A stretch of DNA of 64,000 bases from Amborella trichopoda (GCF_000471905.2 NW_006500347.1:2976755-3040754); one strand, 5' to 3'; shown: positions 1-11,130, numbered from the stretch's first letter. The notes: a model not told the origin generated them from the sequence alone. Translations and numbers: made by a program.

Positions 1-113
1 NNNNNNNNNNNNNNNNNNNNNNNNNNNNNNNNNNNNNNNNNNNNNNNNNNNNNNNNNNNNNNNNNNNNNNNNNNNNNNNNNNNNNNNNNNNNNNNNNNNN
101 NNNNNNNNNNNNN
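1..113. other. Assembly gap (N run)
   Basis: All bases are N. Nothing can be annotated, and the true distance to upstream sequence is unknown. Confidence 0.99.
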
Positions 114-194
114 TAACTTAAATAACTACTAACTAACTAACTAACTTACTACTATACACTTACTACTACTACTAAGTAGTACGTTTAGACAAGA

Positions 195-230
<36 letters not shown>
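114..230. repeat. Simple-sequence repeats, ending in (AG)n
   Basis: Degenerate TAAC/ACT repeats run from 114 to about 180, followed by an uninterrupted AG dinucleotide tract at about 196-230. CT/GA-rich patches continue to about 620, in the 3' flank of the PADRE-like gene. No gene is supported between 231 and 605. Confidence 0.9.
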
Positions 231-233
<3 letters not shown>

Positions 234-605
234 TATAAGGTGTATACATCAAAGATTATTGTAAATATGAATAAATCAATTACTTTCTATTACAGGATCT
301 CCCCGGTGAGAGAGAGAGCCGTGAATACATCACAGAAATGGACTATGGACAAATGGTTATTAAAATTTACAAAGAGAGATAATCATTTACTTCCTACCCT
401 TTTGATGAGAGTGAAAAAATCAGGCATAAAAGGCATGAGATATGAACAAATCATCTGCTCTCCTCTTCTTTCACAGTATTCTCTCTCCTTAAAACAGAGA
501 GACACTCTCTCTCTGCAACCCACCCAAAATCTCAATGGCTTCCAAGTCTTCTCCTGATTTACTCAAAATTTTGAGTCATCAATCAATCAAGTAATCTTTC
601 TCTCT

Positions 606-971
606 CTAGAAATCAGCGACCTCACAATTATCTTTCTCTCTCATCCCCACATTCCAAGACTCACACTCAGGTATACTCTGAAGCACAGGCCTCCAGCCCC
701 TGTGTTTATGACCATTTGTGTTCATGAGCTGCTCGATCATCTGATCAACGGACATGCCATGGAGCTCCATCTTTCCTAACAGCTCCTCAAGCTGCTTCTT
801 ACTGATCCTTATCTTCACCTCTTTAGAGTCCCCACCATTCTTCTTTTTAGAAAGAACCTCTTCTTCTCTCTCTACTTTCGGCTTCAGAACAAGCTTTTCG
901 GCTTCGTCGCAGCCCCATTCCTCATCTTCCCAGCCCTCCCATGAAGAACTCTTCCTAACACAATTCCCCAT
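606..971 (-). CDS. Small DUF4228/PADRE-like plant protein, probably N-myristoylated
   Basis: A single-exon frame of 121 residues, the only ordinary gene I can support here. The N-terminus MGNC places Gly2 and Cys4 as a myristoylation plus palmitoylation signal, implying membrane attachment (inference). An acidic Trp-rich stretch and a Lys-rich linker follow. The core EVKIRISKKQLEELLG lies at residues 51-66 and WRPVLQSIPE at 93-102; both are hallmarks of short plant DUF4228/PADRE proteins, many of which respond to stress and pathogens (family knowledge). The length fits the short members. The start is supported by MGNC at the first Met, a TATA-like box about 130 bp upstream and a purine/pyrimidine-rich leader. 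The reverse-strand frame at 754-990 is its antisense shadow. Molecular function is unknown. Existence is fairly sure; the family name is less so. Confidence 0.78.
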   Translation of the reverse strand: MGNCVRKSSSWEGWEDEEWGCDEAEKLVLKPKVEREEEVLSKKKNGGDSKEVKIRISKKQLEELLGKMELHGMSVDQMIEQLMNTNGHKHRGWRPVLQSIPECESWNVGMREKDNCEVADF

Positions 972-1102
972 GTCCCTCTCTAGGGCCTGAAATGATGGGA
1001 GGAAGGGACTGGTTTTTTTGTGTTCCTCTCTCTAAAAATGCTTTCTCTCTCTAAAGCCTCTGTTGCAAGGATGAGGATTAAGAATTGGTGAGGTGGGTTT
1101 CG

Positions 1103-1109
1103 TTTTATA
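1103..1109 (-). promoter_or_regulatory. TATA-like box of the PADRE-like gene
   Basis: TATAAAA on the minus strand, about 130 bp upstream of the ATG at 971. This spacing allows a roughly 100-nt CT/GA-rich 5' UTR. The assignment rests on position and consensus only. Confidence 0.5.
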
Positions 1110-1345
1110 TGTTGAGGGAGATGATTAGTTCAAAGGCGGACGTGAGGGAGAGAGAGATGGCCGACGTGAGGGAGAGAGAGAGAAACCGTCAAAGGGCACA
1201 AAGCCAGATCTCGTGTTACTTCGGATAATGGCATGGAAGCTGAGTTGGCCGCTCGGCTCGAACCACTGTTGCCTGACTCAGTCACCGCGTGGCTCACGTC
1301 ACGAAAGCGACTTGCGTCCTTCTCACTTTGTCTGCTCCAAGCCGA
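1110..1345. promoter_or_regulatory. GC-richer upstream region of the PADRE-like gene
   Basis: A GACGTGAGGGAGAGAGAG unit is repeated twice at about 1138-1183. At about 1272-1282 there is TGACTCAGTCA, a near-palindrome containing the bZIP-type TGACTCA core, and a CACGTCA ACGT-core element lies about 15 bp further on. Together these suggest a proximal promoter for the minus-strand gene, but no binding is shown. Confidence 0.35.
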
Positions 1346-1452
1346 GCCGATAGCTTTGTTTAATATAATATATTTGATAAAATGAGATAAATTTGATTAC
1401 TGCAAGACCATTCCCAACCGATAATGTTTATCTAAAGCCAAAAGATATTATG

Positions 1453-1663
1453 CTCGTGCGGGAGTAGAATGTCCATTTACTCCAGCGGGTCAAACCCAAC
1501 CTACAATTAATTTTAGGACCTCAAAATATGCCTCTTTATGTTTTTTGGGGAATAAGCATCTAGTAATTATTTAATGGTTCCCAAGATTTCAGAATAAAAA
1601 TATTTTCTCCTAAGTAGATCTTCTAATGGAGGGAGTAGAAGTAAACTACGCTCCCGAGAGAGC
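1453..1663. mobile_element. MITE family S copy (degenerate)
   Basis: The left end GTGCGGGAGTAGAATGTCC and the right end with GGGAGTAGAAGTAAACTACGCTCCC are degenerate inverted versions of each other. They resemble the ends of the family S copies at 7303-8021, 14615-14974 and 28475-28832. It is internally shortened relative to those. Confidence 0.45.
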
Positions 1664-1781
1664 ATCGTACACATGCTCTCGCCTAAAAACTGTTTTTAAA
1701 TTTTAGGAGAAAAGATTACATGCAAGTGCTTGGGTTGCGTAAAAAACTAAAATTTTCAATTTAATAGTATGAATTTTGCCT

Positions 1782-2124
1782 CAATTTGTTTAATGACTTG
1801 AAGGTATAAAAGAGTAGGCTTCATTTTTTGCCAAAAAAAAAAAAATCACAATCACCCTTAATAGTTAGATACAAAATTTAAGTATTATTGTATCGACAAA
1901 AGAAATTGATCACACTCTATTTTGATTTTTTCCTCAATTTGTTTTATGACTCCAAGGTATAGACAGCTTCAATTTTGGCAAAAAAAAAAAAAAAAAACAA
2001 AGTCGCAATCACCCATAGTAGTTAGATACAAAATTTAAGTATTATTGTATTGAAAAAATAAAGTCGCAACCACCCTTAATAGTTAACTATGAAATTTAAG
2101 TATTATGGTATTGATCACACTCGG
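1782..2124. repeat. Degenerate tandem repeat, about 120-155 bp period, 2.4 copies
   Basis: A unit containing AATTTGTTTAATGACT, an A-run, CACAATCACCC and ACAAAATTTAAGTATTATTG recurs at about 1782, 1937 and (partly) 2060. The units differ mainly in A-run length and small deletions. The rest of 1664-2640 is AT-rich with no supported gene. Confidence 0.7.
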
Positions 2125-2642
2125 AACGAAAATTATTGAAGCACTGCAATGCCTCCTTGCTTCCATTTGAGACAAAGGTATATAGTATTATATTTTCTCA
2201 TAAGAGAAAACATATTTGTAATATTTTCTAGAATTTTAAATTTTGGTATGTAACTTCATCGACCTAGAGATCAACTTCAATTAAAAAAAAAAAAGCTACT
2301 TATGTATCCAATAAGTAACATCCTAGAGTTCAATGGACCATGGGTCATCCTAAAGTTCAATGGACCATGGGTTTTTATTGGATACAAACTCAAAATCTAA
2401 TTTTTTTTATTTATAAATAATTATTTGATGATTCTAAAGTGGATCCTTAAAACTTTAGATAAAAAAACGAGTCTTTCGAAGTCGCTCTTTTGCTTAAAAT
2501 TGATGACGTTGTCCTTAGAGATTACTCTATATGTGCCTTTTATTTCAAAGTTGGGGCACCGCCGCAGACCTAGGTTAGGTCTAGGTTATTGGACCCGAAC
2601 CCAACTTGCCAGGTCAGGTTCGCTCTAGATCTAAATTTAAAA

Positions 2643-3036
2643 GGGAAAAGTTTATGTACAGCTCCGGCTCTAAGCAATCAAATTAGAGCCTACATAAAAA
2701 ATTTCACTAGAAGAGGTTGTTTTGATGTTCAAATATCTTTAAATTGATCATCTCGACATCAAGATGCATTAACTTGATAAAAAAATGGATTTCAAGTTTT
2801 GAAAATAGTGCATCTTGTAATGCATTTTTTGGACTGTCAATTTTTAAGTTATTCAAGTTGTCATAGATATGCTCAATTTACACTATTTTTAAACCTTTAA
2901 AGTTTATAATTAAAGATAAAAATATATTTTAAGGCTAGTCAAATATTTTCAGTATTTAAACCACATTTCTCGATACTATTTGAAGGTGGGCTCTAATTTC
3001 ATTGTTTAGAGCCTCGGCTCTATACAAACCGCACCC
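2643..3036 (-). mobile_element. MULE-type MITE, subfamily A (reverse orientation)
   Basis: Begins GGGAAAAGTTTATG and ends TATACAAACCGCACCC. The inner terminal inverted repeats carry GAGCC/GGCTC blocks and ATTGTTTAGAGCC. Flanking 9-mers AATTTAAAA and AATAAAAAA match at 7 of 9, consistent with a decayed 9-bp target duplication. It interrupts a GC-rich repeat containing GACCTAGG motifs at about 2560-2630 and 3140-3240. It is too short to encode a transposase. Confidence 0.8.
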
Positions 3037-3300
3037 AATAAAAAAACATAATGAATTTTTAGTATATATATTTTTATATTTAATAAATACTATAGGTTAT
3101 AATATATTATGTATATAAATGGTGTATTCTGTGGGTTAGGTCAACCCCCATCCAGACTAGATGAACTCAGACCTAGACCCGACCAAGGCTAGGTCCAAAT
3201 AAACATAGACCTACCTTGCCAGGTCTGGTATACGGGTTCATACCTTGATATGATCCATGTCACCTTGATCCGTTATATTTGCGGATTGACCAGATCAATT

Positions 3301-3352
3301 GCCACCCATAGTTTTTACCAAAAGGCGCCACCCATAGTTTTTACCAAAAGGC
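3301..3352. repeat. Exact 26-bp tandem duplication
   Basis: Two identical 26-bp units (3301-3326 and 3327-3352), each starting GCCACCCATAG. No mismatches, so the duplication is recent. Confidence 0.97.
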
Positions 3353-3602
3353 TGTAACGCTTTATTCTACCTCACATCCTAGTCACCAAGTTCCTTCCTA
3401 TTGACACCACCCCACTAACACTTTCAAAAAGATTGACGCTTGAACTATTTAAAAAAATAGGTAAAGCATGTCTTCCCCACTAAATTGCCAAAATAATAAT
3501 AATAATGAGGGCAACTTTGGTGGGTTAATGGCCGTAGTCTATATGAGGCACAACCGTCTTTAGGAGCCATGTTAAATAGGATAACGTATTCTATATTCCT
3601 TA

Positions 3603-3954
3603 GGGAGCATAATTTATTTATACTCCGTCAGTTACATGTCCCACTTGGGAGATGTTTTTCAATTTGAAATTTTGCGAATCATTTAATAATTATTAGATGA
3701 TTATTCTCAAAAGAAAAAAAAAATTAAAAATTTAGTTTTCAAACACTTAGATCTCACCATTTAAAAATTGTTTGGTCTATAATCAAACTCGATACATTAT
3801 TTTTCAAGTACATAGAGGTGTACTTGAGATTTTTTTTTATTGAGGTTAATCTATGGGCTAAAGAGGTTACATCCCTAAGATTGGGGGTCTTAAAATTAAT
3901 TCTAGGTGAGGTTTTACCCCATGGGAATAAAGGGACAATATACTCCCACAAGGG
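3603..3954 (-). mobile_element. MITE family S copy (reverse orientation)
   Basis: The left end GGGAGCATAATTTATTTATACTCC and the right end ATATACTCCCACAAGGG are related by inverted complementarity and match the ends of the three family S copies in the A/B/C array. The interior shares AT-rich blocks with them. The target duplication is unclear. Confidence 0.5.
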
Positions 3955-5215
3955 CATAATATCTTTTGGATTTAATAGTCATTCTATTTTATTTTTTATT
4001 TTATCCTCTTCTTCATACGTATTTAAATCCATCTTAGATAATTTTATCTGGGATCGTGGTGGTAGCATCCCCACACCCAGTTACCACATCTTGGTGTCCA
4101 TTCTTACTGCTAATACCCCCAATTAACGCCTTCAAAATATAACTCCCCAATCTATTGGAAAGACAGGTAGAGGCATGTCTTCCCCACTGAATTACCCAAA
4201 AAAAATAAAAAGCTTTGAACTACTGAATTCTTGAACTTTTTTTATTACGATGGCTTGACCTAATAACATTTCTTATTGCAATAGTTAAATTATCTAAAAT
4301 ACTAGGCATTATCATAATCATAATCATTATCCAAGCTTTAATTATTAGGGGGTCGCTGCATAAATCATGTCTATCCATTCTTCTTTATCAAGGGTCATAT
4401 CATTAATAAGACCTTATTTTTTCTCACTACTTATATTCAATGTCCTTTTGGGCCTTCCCTTTGCCATTTTATAGCCTCCTACTTGAACCAAATCATACCT
4501 TCTCACTGGTATTATATTAGATCTATGTTGCGCATGTCTAGCCCGCTATAGTTTATTTTTCCTCATCTTATCGCCTATTGAAGACACATATAAGTTCCCT
4601 CGTATGTATTTATTCTGAATTCTATCATTTCTTGTCTTGCCACCCATCCATCATATCAACATTTTTACTCAGCTATACTCATATTATAAATATGTTGTTT
4701 CTCGACTGCCCAATATTCTATCTCTCTAAAAAAAATAGCATATAATTTTAAAAGGATTGTATAAAATGAGACCATTTATCATTGATACAAGGTAGTCACA
4801 ATTACTTACTACCATCCCATGTGAAAGTTGATAGCTTGGATGTGTTACAAAGTTCAAAAAAATCTATTTTGAAGTTTAAGCTTGGTCAATGGAATAATTA
4901 CAACCACCCATTTTCACATCCAATGGTCAAGATTAATGTCTCACCTTATACTAAAAGTAAATGGTCTCATTCTATACTTTCCTAATTTTAAATTCTTGTA
5001 TTAGTGGCTCTATTCGCGTTAGTTATTAAAAAAAAACACAACTCCGCAAGTTTCTCGAGTTAAACCATGAGAGATTTATAAGTGGGTCGCCATTGATGGA
5101 GAGATTGACTTGGTGAGTGCTTGTAAGGTACTCCCATGGGAGCACACCATTATTACTTCCATTTAACATTTTAGGAAAATTTACCCACCGTTGAATCTTT
5201 TGGTATTTGAGGCAA
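3955..5215. other. AT-rich intergenic sequence, no supported gene
   Basis: Read on both strands; only short unconserved frames occur. The blocks at about 3460-3480 and 4160-4200 share the motif CATGTCTTCCCCACTRAATT, the reverse complement of the TAATTCAGTGG unit that is tandemly amplified at 27.9-28.2 kb, so these are dispersed repeat fragments. Confidence 0.6.
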
Positions 5216-5412
5216 GAGAAATGATTCTATAGGACCCTCCACCCATGTGTGTAGGACCTCAATTGATCAACATTAAATTTGGCACGAATTTATAGAAAAG
5301 CTAAGTCCTACACACAAGTGATAATTTTTTTAAAAATTCGTGCCAACTTTAATGGTGATCTTTTTGGGTCCTACACACATGGGTTGGGGAGGATCTTATA
5401 GGATCATTACTC
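5216..5412. mobile_element. Foldback MITE, about 195 bp, copy 1
   Basis: The two halves are near-complete inverted complements over about 90 bp each (ends GAGAAATGATTC and GGATCATTACTC, inner arms with CACACATG and CATTAAATTTGGCA). Flanks TTGAGGCAA and TTGACACAA match 7 of 9, suggesting a 9-bp target duplication and a Mutator-like origin (inference). A second copy is at 11526-11725. Confidence 0.75.
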
Positions 5413-5449
5413 TTGACACAAATCCAAATCACTTGAAATTTGAAGCTTA

Positions 5450-5640
5450 TATTATTTAAAAATAGTGGAATACAATAAAAGCATTAAAAAAATAATTCAT
5501 ACAAATCAGAGGTATTTTGGTTAATTTATTTTATGCGAATTATTTTTTGAATACTTTTATTAGGTGCACCTTGATGAGAAGAGTCGATGCTCCAAATTTC
5601 ATGTTATTCGAATTTATATAAAAATATTAAAATTATATTA
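5450..5640. mobile_element. Fragment of the 510-bp TIR element family
   Basis: GAGGTATTTTGGT followed by TTTATTTTAT and a later GTTATTCGAATTT block resembles the interior of the element at 20832-21341. The terminal repeats are not both present, so this is a fragment. Confidence 0.35.
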
Positions 5641-5699
5641 TTGAAATACAGTCCTGACCCTCTGATCAGCTCAGATTCAATCTGAGTTGTTGGACTTAT

Positions 5700-6740
5700 A
5701 CTATTTTCCTTATTTGTTTGTGTAAAACCCACGCTAGGATTATTTATAGGGCTCTAAATTTACTAGGATGTAACTTTTAAAATAGCCACTACTCTAAAAA
5801 AGAAAAGTGAAAAAGTTTATATAAGGTTGCAACCTTAAAATGTAGAATTATAGATGCGTCTAAAAAATCTACCAAAAAATTTTGTTTTAATATTGATAAA
5901 CCCTCAAATTGATCATCTCAATATCGAGATATATTATATAACAGAAAAAAATATTTTGAGTGTAAAAAATAGTTGTTTATAGATATACTTGAATTTTTCC
6001 ATTTTTGGAGTTTAAAATTTTATAATTAGATATGGAAATAGATTTTGAGATAATCCTAATAATATTTTACACCAAAATTATATATTAATATAAAATTTAG
6101 AGGTGCGCTTTAATTGGATTGTTTAAGGCTGCAACCTTATAGAAATCACACCCAACAAATAAAGGAAAAGTTTGAACTATACATTCTCTTGAAAAACTAT
6201 TGTTCTAAGATTGAATGTGGACTTTCCAAATTTTAGATGGCCAAATCTCAAAATTTATAGCCTCAAAACTTTTCTCCTTTTAGAAAATATCATCTGATTC
6301 AAAGTAAATCCTAAAAGTTTGGGAAAATTTACTTACAGACACAAAAACTAATAGGAAAAATACCGAAAGATCTAATTTTTTCAAAAAATTCCGTAGAGAG
6401 TCGATCCTCATGTGTTTTTCATATTTTTCAAATTTGCCCTCAGTTTGATATTGGTGCTTCATTTATTTATTTGTTTGTTTTCTTGTACAATAAGATTGTA
6501 TCTTGTGTTTTATGGCATTTTAGGACTGGTCCAATTTCTTAATTATAGGACATGTATGGAACTTAATTAATCGATCGATCTGACGTTTGTGGCATTATGC
6601 AAGTTCTAGAATATAATTTTACTGATCTCACATTTATGACATCGGACCGGTATAAACTTTAGGGGTGCTCCGATTATAAAGACATCGGAATAGTTTAGAA
6701 GTGACCTAAAACTTAGGTCATAACCCTACCATTCGGAGGG
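5700..6740 (-). repeat. Inverted partial copy of the 26.1-27.3 kb region
   Basis: Three blocks (5700-5806, 6175-6335 and 6520-6725) are reverse complements of 27170-27265, 26985-27150 and 26089-26330, in matching inverted order. A MITE (5807-6153) interrupts the first junction, and the foldback at 26440-26932 is absent here. See the finding on the inverted copy. Confidence 0.75.
5807..6153 (-). mobile_element. MULE-type MITE, subfamily B
   Basis: Starts GTGAAAAAGTTTATATAAGG, with AAGGTTGCAACCTT just inside, and ends CTGCAACCTTATAGAAATCACACCC. The AAGGTTGCAACCTT core marks this subfamily; subfamily A has GAGCC-type blocks in the same position. Flanking 9-mers AAAAGAAAA and AACAAATAA match only partly. 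Confidence 0.75.
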
Positions 6741-6758
6741 GGACGGGAGGGGGAGGGG
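6738..6758 (+). other. G-quadruplex motif at an inverted-repeat junction
   Basis: Four runs of 3-5 guanines separated by 1-2 bases (GGGGGACGGGAGGGGGAGGGG). It sits in an otherwise AT-rich region, between the inverted block ending at about 6725 and copy A beginning at about 6895. Sequence from 6760 to 6895 is AT-rich and unassigned. Confidence 0.7.
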
Positions 6759-7302
6759 CAAATTTGAAATGATATAAAAAAAATATAAGAAGCTTGTACA
6801 TAATTTTTATAAAATTAAAAAAATATTAAAATTTAATTATAAAATACTACCGTGACAATTAGATCGATCCAATCCACGAAACCCATAAGACAAAAAGAGC
6901 TTTATCCATATAAATACACGACATGATTACACAAGATCTTTTTCGTTTGCTTAAACTGAAGCCTTGGGGCTTATGAAAAAGAACAAAAATGTAAGTTTTA
7001 TGGCTCGGCTTGAGCACTTAATAAAACACCGAGCCGAGATATAAAAAAAGGTTCGGCCCCACGTTTACTGGGTCCAGCACATGCAAGGGCATAAAGGCAA
7101 GCCACCAAAGGGAAAACCCACCTCGTGTGGTGGGCCAACCCCTTTTCATTAATCAATTTCGAGTGTGAAACCCATAGCGAACCTCGAATCTTTGATACAA
7201 GCCTAGTGTGAACACAAATTTGCTTATGGATTCCTTTCGAGAGGGAATCGATCCAGTTCACACCACTTTGTAAACGGAATGTGTTGAGCCAAAAACATTT
7301 CC

Positions 7303-8021
7303 TACTCTTGCGGGAGTATACTATTGACCTACCAGGGCAAATTTTACATTACGAATATCTTTCCCAAATTTTGAGGATGTAACCCTTAGAACTGGGCACC
7401 AACCAACTACGAAAAAAGAAAAGCAGTGATTTAAAAAATGAAGGATCGACACGAAATTGCCTGGTGCAACTTGATAATCGGTTATCCCATCTCGATTATG
7501 CATATGACCTAGTCAAGAAGGTAACAGGCGGATTTGCACCATAAAACAACAATTCTCTATGGTAAAAAGATAATCTGGATTGTCGATTTACCGATTTGGA
7601 CCAGTTTATTGTCAATTTATTGTTTTCTCATGTGTTTTTTTTGACTGGTTCATTATTGTTTCCACACGGTAAAACGGTGAACTGAACCGCCGACTCACCG
7701 ATCTAGACCGATTTTTGGGGTGCCCAATTCAAGTCACCGATCAGTTTTTCAAATCACTTAAAAAACGTTTTAAGTCCCATTCTCTGTGTGCCTAAAAAAC
7801 ATGGCATCCAAGATTGCATTGTAACCATTTAATTTTTGGAATGAATGATCTAGATATTCATGAACTCAAAACCCAAATTTTTTTTTTGAAAATAATTAGA
7901 ATTATTTAATAATTATATATTTAAATGGAACTCGAAATTTCAAAAAAAAGGAAAAACAAAACAAAAATCTGCTAAGTGTTTTGTTTGAGGGAGTAAATAT
8001 ACAGTATGCTCCCATGGGAGC
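7303..8021 (+). mobile_element. MITE family S copy in array copy A, carrying a hAT insertion
   Basis: Ends are TACTCTTGCGGGAGTATAC and ACAGTATGCTCCCATGGGAGC; the second contains the perfect 14-bp palindrome GCTCCCATGGGAGC (8008-8021). Orthologous in copies B (14615-14974) and C (28475-28832), so it predates the triplication. Confidence 0.65.
7424..7759 (+). mobile_element. Non-autonomous hAT element, 336 bp
   Basis: Begins CAGTGATTTAAAAAATG and ends TTTTTCAAATCACTT, typical hAT termini. The subterminal GATCGACAC and GTCACCGATCAG blocks are inverted relatives. Flanking 8-mers AAGAAAAG and AAAAAACG match 6 of 8. Array copies B (about 14741) and C (about 28585) have an A-rich uninterrupted site here, which confirms the insertion. 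The right end resembles the ends of the larger hAT relatives at 22031-24054 and 39206-41795. Confidence 0.82.
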
Positions 8022-8086
8022 TACTATATGCGCTCATGTAATAAGAATTAATGCTTGGCTGCTCTCCCTTTCAATTCTGAGTCTAA

Positions 8087-9440
8087 CATGGCTCCTTCGT
8101 GGACGGTAGTCCTTCTAAATCTCTTCCTATGTGCTTCGGTTTAGCCAACAACACGTGTGAGAGAGACACGTGATGCAAGGAAAGGGGGGGTAAGTTTCCT
8201 ATTAAATCGTGTGATAGCCATAACAGGACCTGTTCCATAAACAGGATTGAGGCTTCCAAGCACGTATTAATTAGAACTGGGAGAAAAATAAAAAGAAGTA
8301 ATGTTGAAAAGGCCAGAATCGGAATTTTACAAAGGATGAAGTTCCTTATGAAAAAAAGGTAAAGCCTCATCTCAAAATCTTGTTTAAGGCTAAAATCTAT
8401 TCCACTGCTTATTTTGAAATTTATAGCTCAAAAAATGGTGGATCTATGAACACAGCTTTGTACAATGATTAAAAATTTGGGATACTTTTTTTTTTTTTTG
8501 GATGTTTTCTACCATTTTGACAAAGATTAAAAAGTGTTTTGGTCATAAATACTTATTTTTATATTTTTCATATTTTTGGATTATTACGAAAACACCCCCA
8601 ATCACAAGTTGAATTTTAAAAATCTATGTTTTTACTATTTTTTTAATGTCATTTTTGAAGTGTTTTGCTTAATTTTACTTTAAATATACATTGCCTAGTT
8701 TTTTTAGTTTTTCTATATTTTTGTAATTTTTTTACCTTTTTTCTGCAGCTACAGCACTTGGCACTAATTCGATCGAGTTACTCAGACCCAACTCGAGCAA
8801 TCGGCTCAAGCTAGAACCGATTACTTGGTGCGAGTTGCAATTTCTAACACTGGCTTTGTACAACCAAGAAAAATTTCTCCAAAGTTTCTTCTTAATTGTC
8901 TTTTCTAACCGTTTAAAACGAAAATGAAGCCGGACTTTATAGAGAAGGATCACTCACCGCAATCCATGGTTGCTTATTCAAATTAAATGGGGATTAATCA
9001 GGGGCCAACTATTTTCCTCAACCAAGTCAATAAATTAAGAGGACACTGCTCATACACTGGGTCACAACTCATTCAATGCAAAATAAATGAGGTGGATGCA
9101 CTATCTCTGCTTGAAAGGCTTATCACATCGCAAGATAGGGTCCCCACCCATTTGCCAATAAGTTTGGGCATCAATTAGATTTGGAAATGAACTCAGACTC
9201 GTGCACAAGCACATGCGTTTCATAACTTCCATTGCTGTTTCTTGGTGACTTCTCTAGGTTTTGAGAGGCAGGTGACAATTGGTAGCCTTAAATATGGGAA
9301 CCCATTTCATAAATGTTGGTACCTGATTCAAAAGATTCGTTCACCATGTCAATTGGAATGTTTAATAAGTCTATCGGAATCGGCTATGTATCGATGGAAT
9401 CTCATCATCTGCACGTCATAAATAAAGTTCCTTCCATCCA
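8087..9440 (+). other. Array copy A, middle part with no gene
   Basis: Conserved blocks only. The part at 8330-8960 is matched in copy C (29725-30540) but is missing from copy B, where a truncated MITE (15185-15368) lies at the gap. The part at 9230-9435 is matched in B but absent from C. No coding frame is conserved. Confidence 0.55.
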
Positions 9441-9477
9441 TTTTCTGAGAGCTAATTTTTTATTTTGAGCTTGGTTT

Positions 9478-9665
9478 TTTAATATATTTAAATCTATATT
9501 TATCTCAGCTAAAATTATTTTTTAAAATTATGTTCGTACAATGAGTTCCACATAGCAACATCCACGTGGTATTGTATAATGGATTCTACATAGCATGATC
9601 TCATTAAATTTGGGTTTAAACATTGACATGATATTGTATGATGGGCTCTATGTTGTACAACGGTG
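9478..9665 (+). repeat. Minisatellite-like TTGTATAATGGGTTCCACATAGC units
   Basis: Units with GTATAATGGATTCTACATAGC recur two to three times. In copy B (16618-16940) the same block is expanded to about five degenerate units, so unit number has changed since the triplication. Confidence 0.65.
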
Positions 9666-10374
9666 CTCGCCCTGCCAGGCCGGATAGGGCCAGTGCATCT
9701 TCGACTCGGTTCGGGTTGGGCCTATAGGGACAAGGGCCAGGGCTGGCTAGGCCCAAGATCAGCTCTAGCCCTACACTCTCCCAAGCATCTCTCTTCTCTT
9801 CTCTCTCACACTCAATTATATCAAATTAATTACACAAGTTTTCTAGACGTGTTTAGCATACATGAAAAAGGCTGGAGAAACTCTTTCCTCAAACCTACCC
9901 TTACTCTATTCGAGTTCTACGAGCTGATTCAACCCGCTGAACTTGAGTGTTGCTCAAGGACTCAAGATCCAATTCATCCAGTTTCACTGAAACCTACTCT
10001 TCAGTCATTTCAAAGTCTCTTTAGAACTAACAACCAAGACATTCCGGCCATTTCAAACCTAAGAAAGGGCATTACTGAACTCCAAAGAAGGGGGCCAGCC
10101 GAAACGAAACGAAGAGAGAGAGAGAGAGATCGTTCATGGCTTAATTGACTGATTGATTTTGGAAATTAACTTCTTTTACTAGTACTCCAGCTATATTTCC
10201 CTCGGTTTTCTCTAGGCCTTCTCTGGGGCAATTTTTTTTTTTTAACAATTACAGATCAATCGCAGTTAACTTGCATTCAATCGATTTCAACATTTTCTCG
10301 TTTCATCTTTTTCTCATAGGAGCCATTGATTAGTTACTGAAAATATTTCTGTTTTGGATAAACTTCCCTATCAA

Positions 10375-10744
10375 CAGGTATATAAGGCGTCAAATCTTAT
10401 ATTGTAGAAGTAAGATGCGCTATAAAATTCCACACAGAAGAGGTTGTTATGATGTAGAAAAACATCTATAATTCATCCCGACCATGAGATTTATGAATAT
10501 GAAAGAAAACATGGATTTTAACTTCTAAAAATAATACATATTGTAATACATTATCTAGATTTTTAAGTGCACGTACATCTGCTTGAACTCACAATATTTG
10601 ATACGTTAAATTATATATAATTAAGGTAGGCAATATATAGTTCAGCCAAATTAAAGGATTTGAGCATGGGAACAACTTTTTCTTGTACTTTTTCAACTGC
10701 ACCTCCTTTCAAAGTATGAGGTGGACACCTTATACAAAACAAAC
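10375..10744 (-). mobile_element. MULE-type MITE, subfamily C (in array copy A)
   Basis: The left part TATATAAGGCGTCAAATC and the right part GTGGACACCTTATACAAAAC correspond to the ends of the 390-bp family. The interior GATCATCTCGACCATGAGATTTA is shared with copies at 19582 (B) and 32176 (C). It predates the triplication. Confidence 0.6.
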
Positions 10745-11111
10745 AGATTGCATATTATCCTGTCAATAGTTTGATCTGCGATATATACACGTTTTTTTTA
10801 ATGTTTGATCTGCGATATTATAATGGTTTATCTTGCCAATTCCAACTATACTTGTGAATAAAATACAAATGCAAACGTATGTATATATGAGTGTACGGAG
10901 AGAGAGAGAGAGAGAGGGGCAGGAGAGAGAAAGAGGGTGGGCTCAAATCTGGACCCAAAGGCTCACAAAATGCCAAAGATTTATCAGTTGAAAGATGAGT
11001 AGAATCCAGTCTCTGGTCCAGTTTGGCTCCCATTAATTTTGAATGATACTACTATTCCACTTCGTTCTTTATGAGGACCAGCGACCACCCCAGAAGAGTA
11101 GGTGGACAGTC

Positions 11112-11130
11112 CACGTGAAAAGTTTAAATA
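11112..11130 (+). promoter_or_regulatory. G-box plus TATA-like box conserved in all three array copies
   Basis: CACGTG at 11112-11117 is followed by TTTAAATA at 11123-11130 and a long CT-rich leader. Copy B has CACGTA at 21718 and TTTAAATG near 21730. Copy C has CACGTG at 33717-33722 and TTTAAATG near 33726. A TATA box with a pyrimidine leader upstream of the gag region fits an LTR promoter. Activity is not shown. Confidence 0.45.

Noticed and set aside
754-990. 78-codon plus-strand frame
   Set aside because: Antisense to the PADRE-like gene; Ser/Phe-rich composition is the complement of its Glu/Lys codons.
9663-10148. 161-codon plus-strand frame in array copy A
   Set aside because: Only the first part is mirrored in copy B (18030-18254), and it breaks there and in copy C. 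The sequence is a GC-rich repeat plus CT-rich DNA, with no protein motif.
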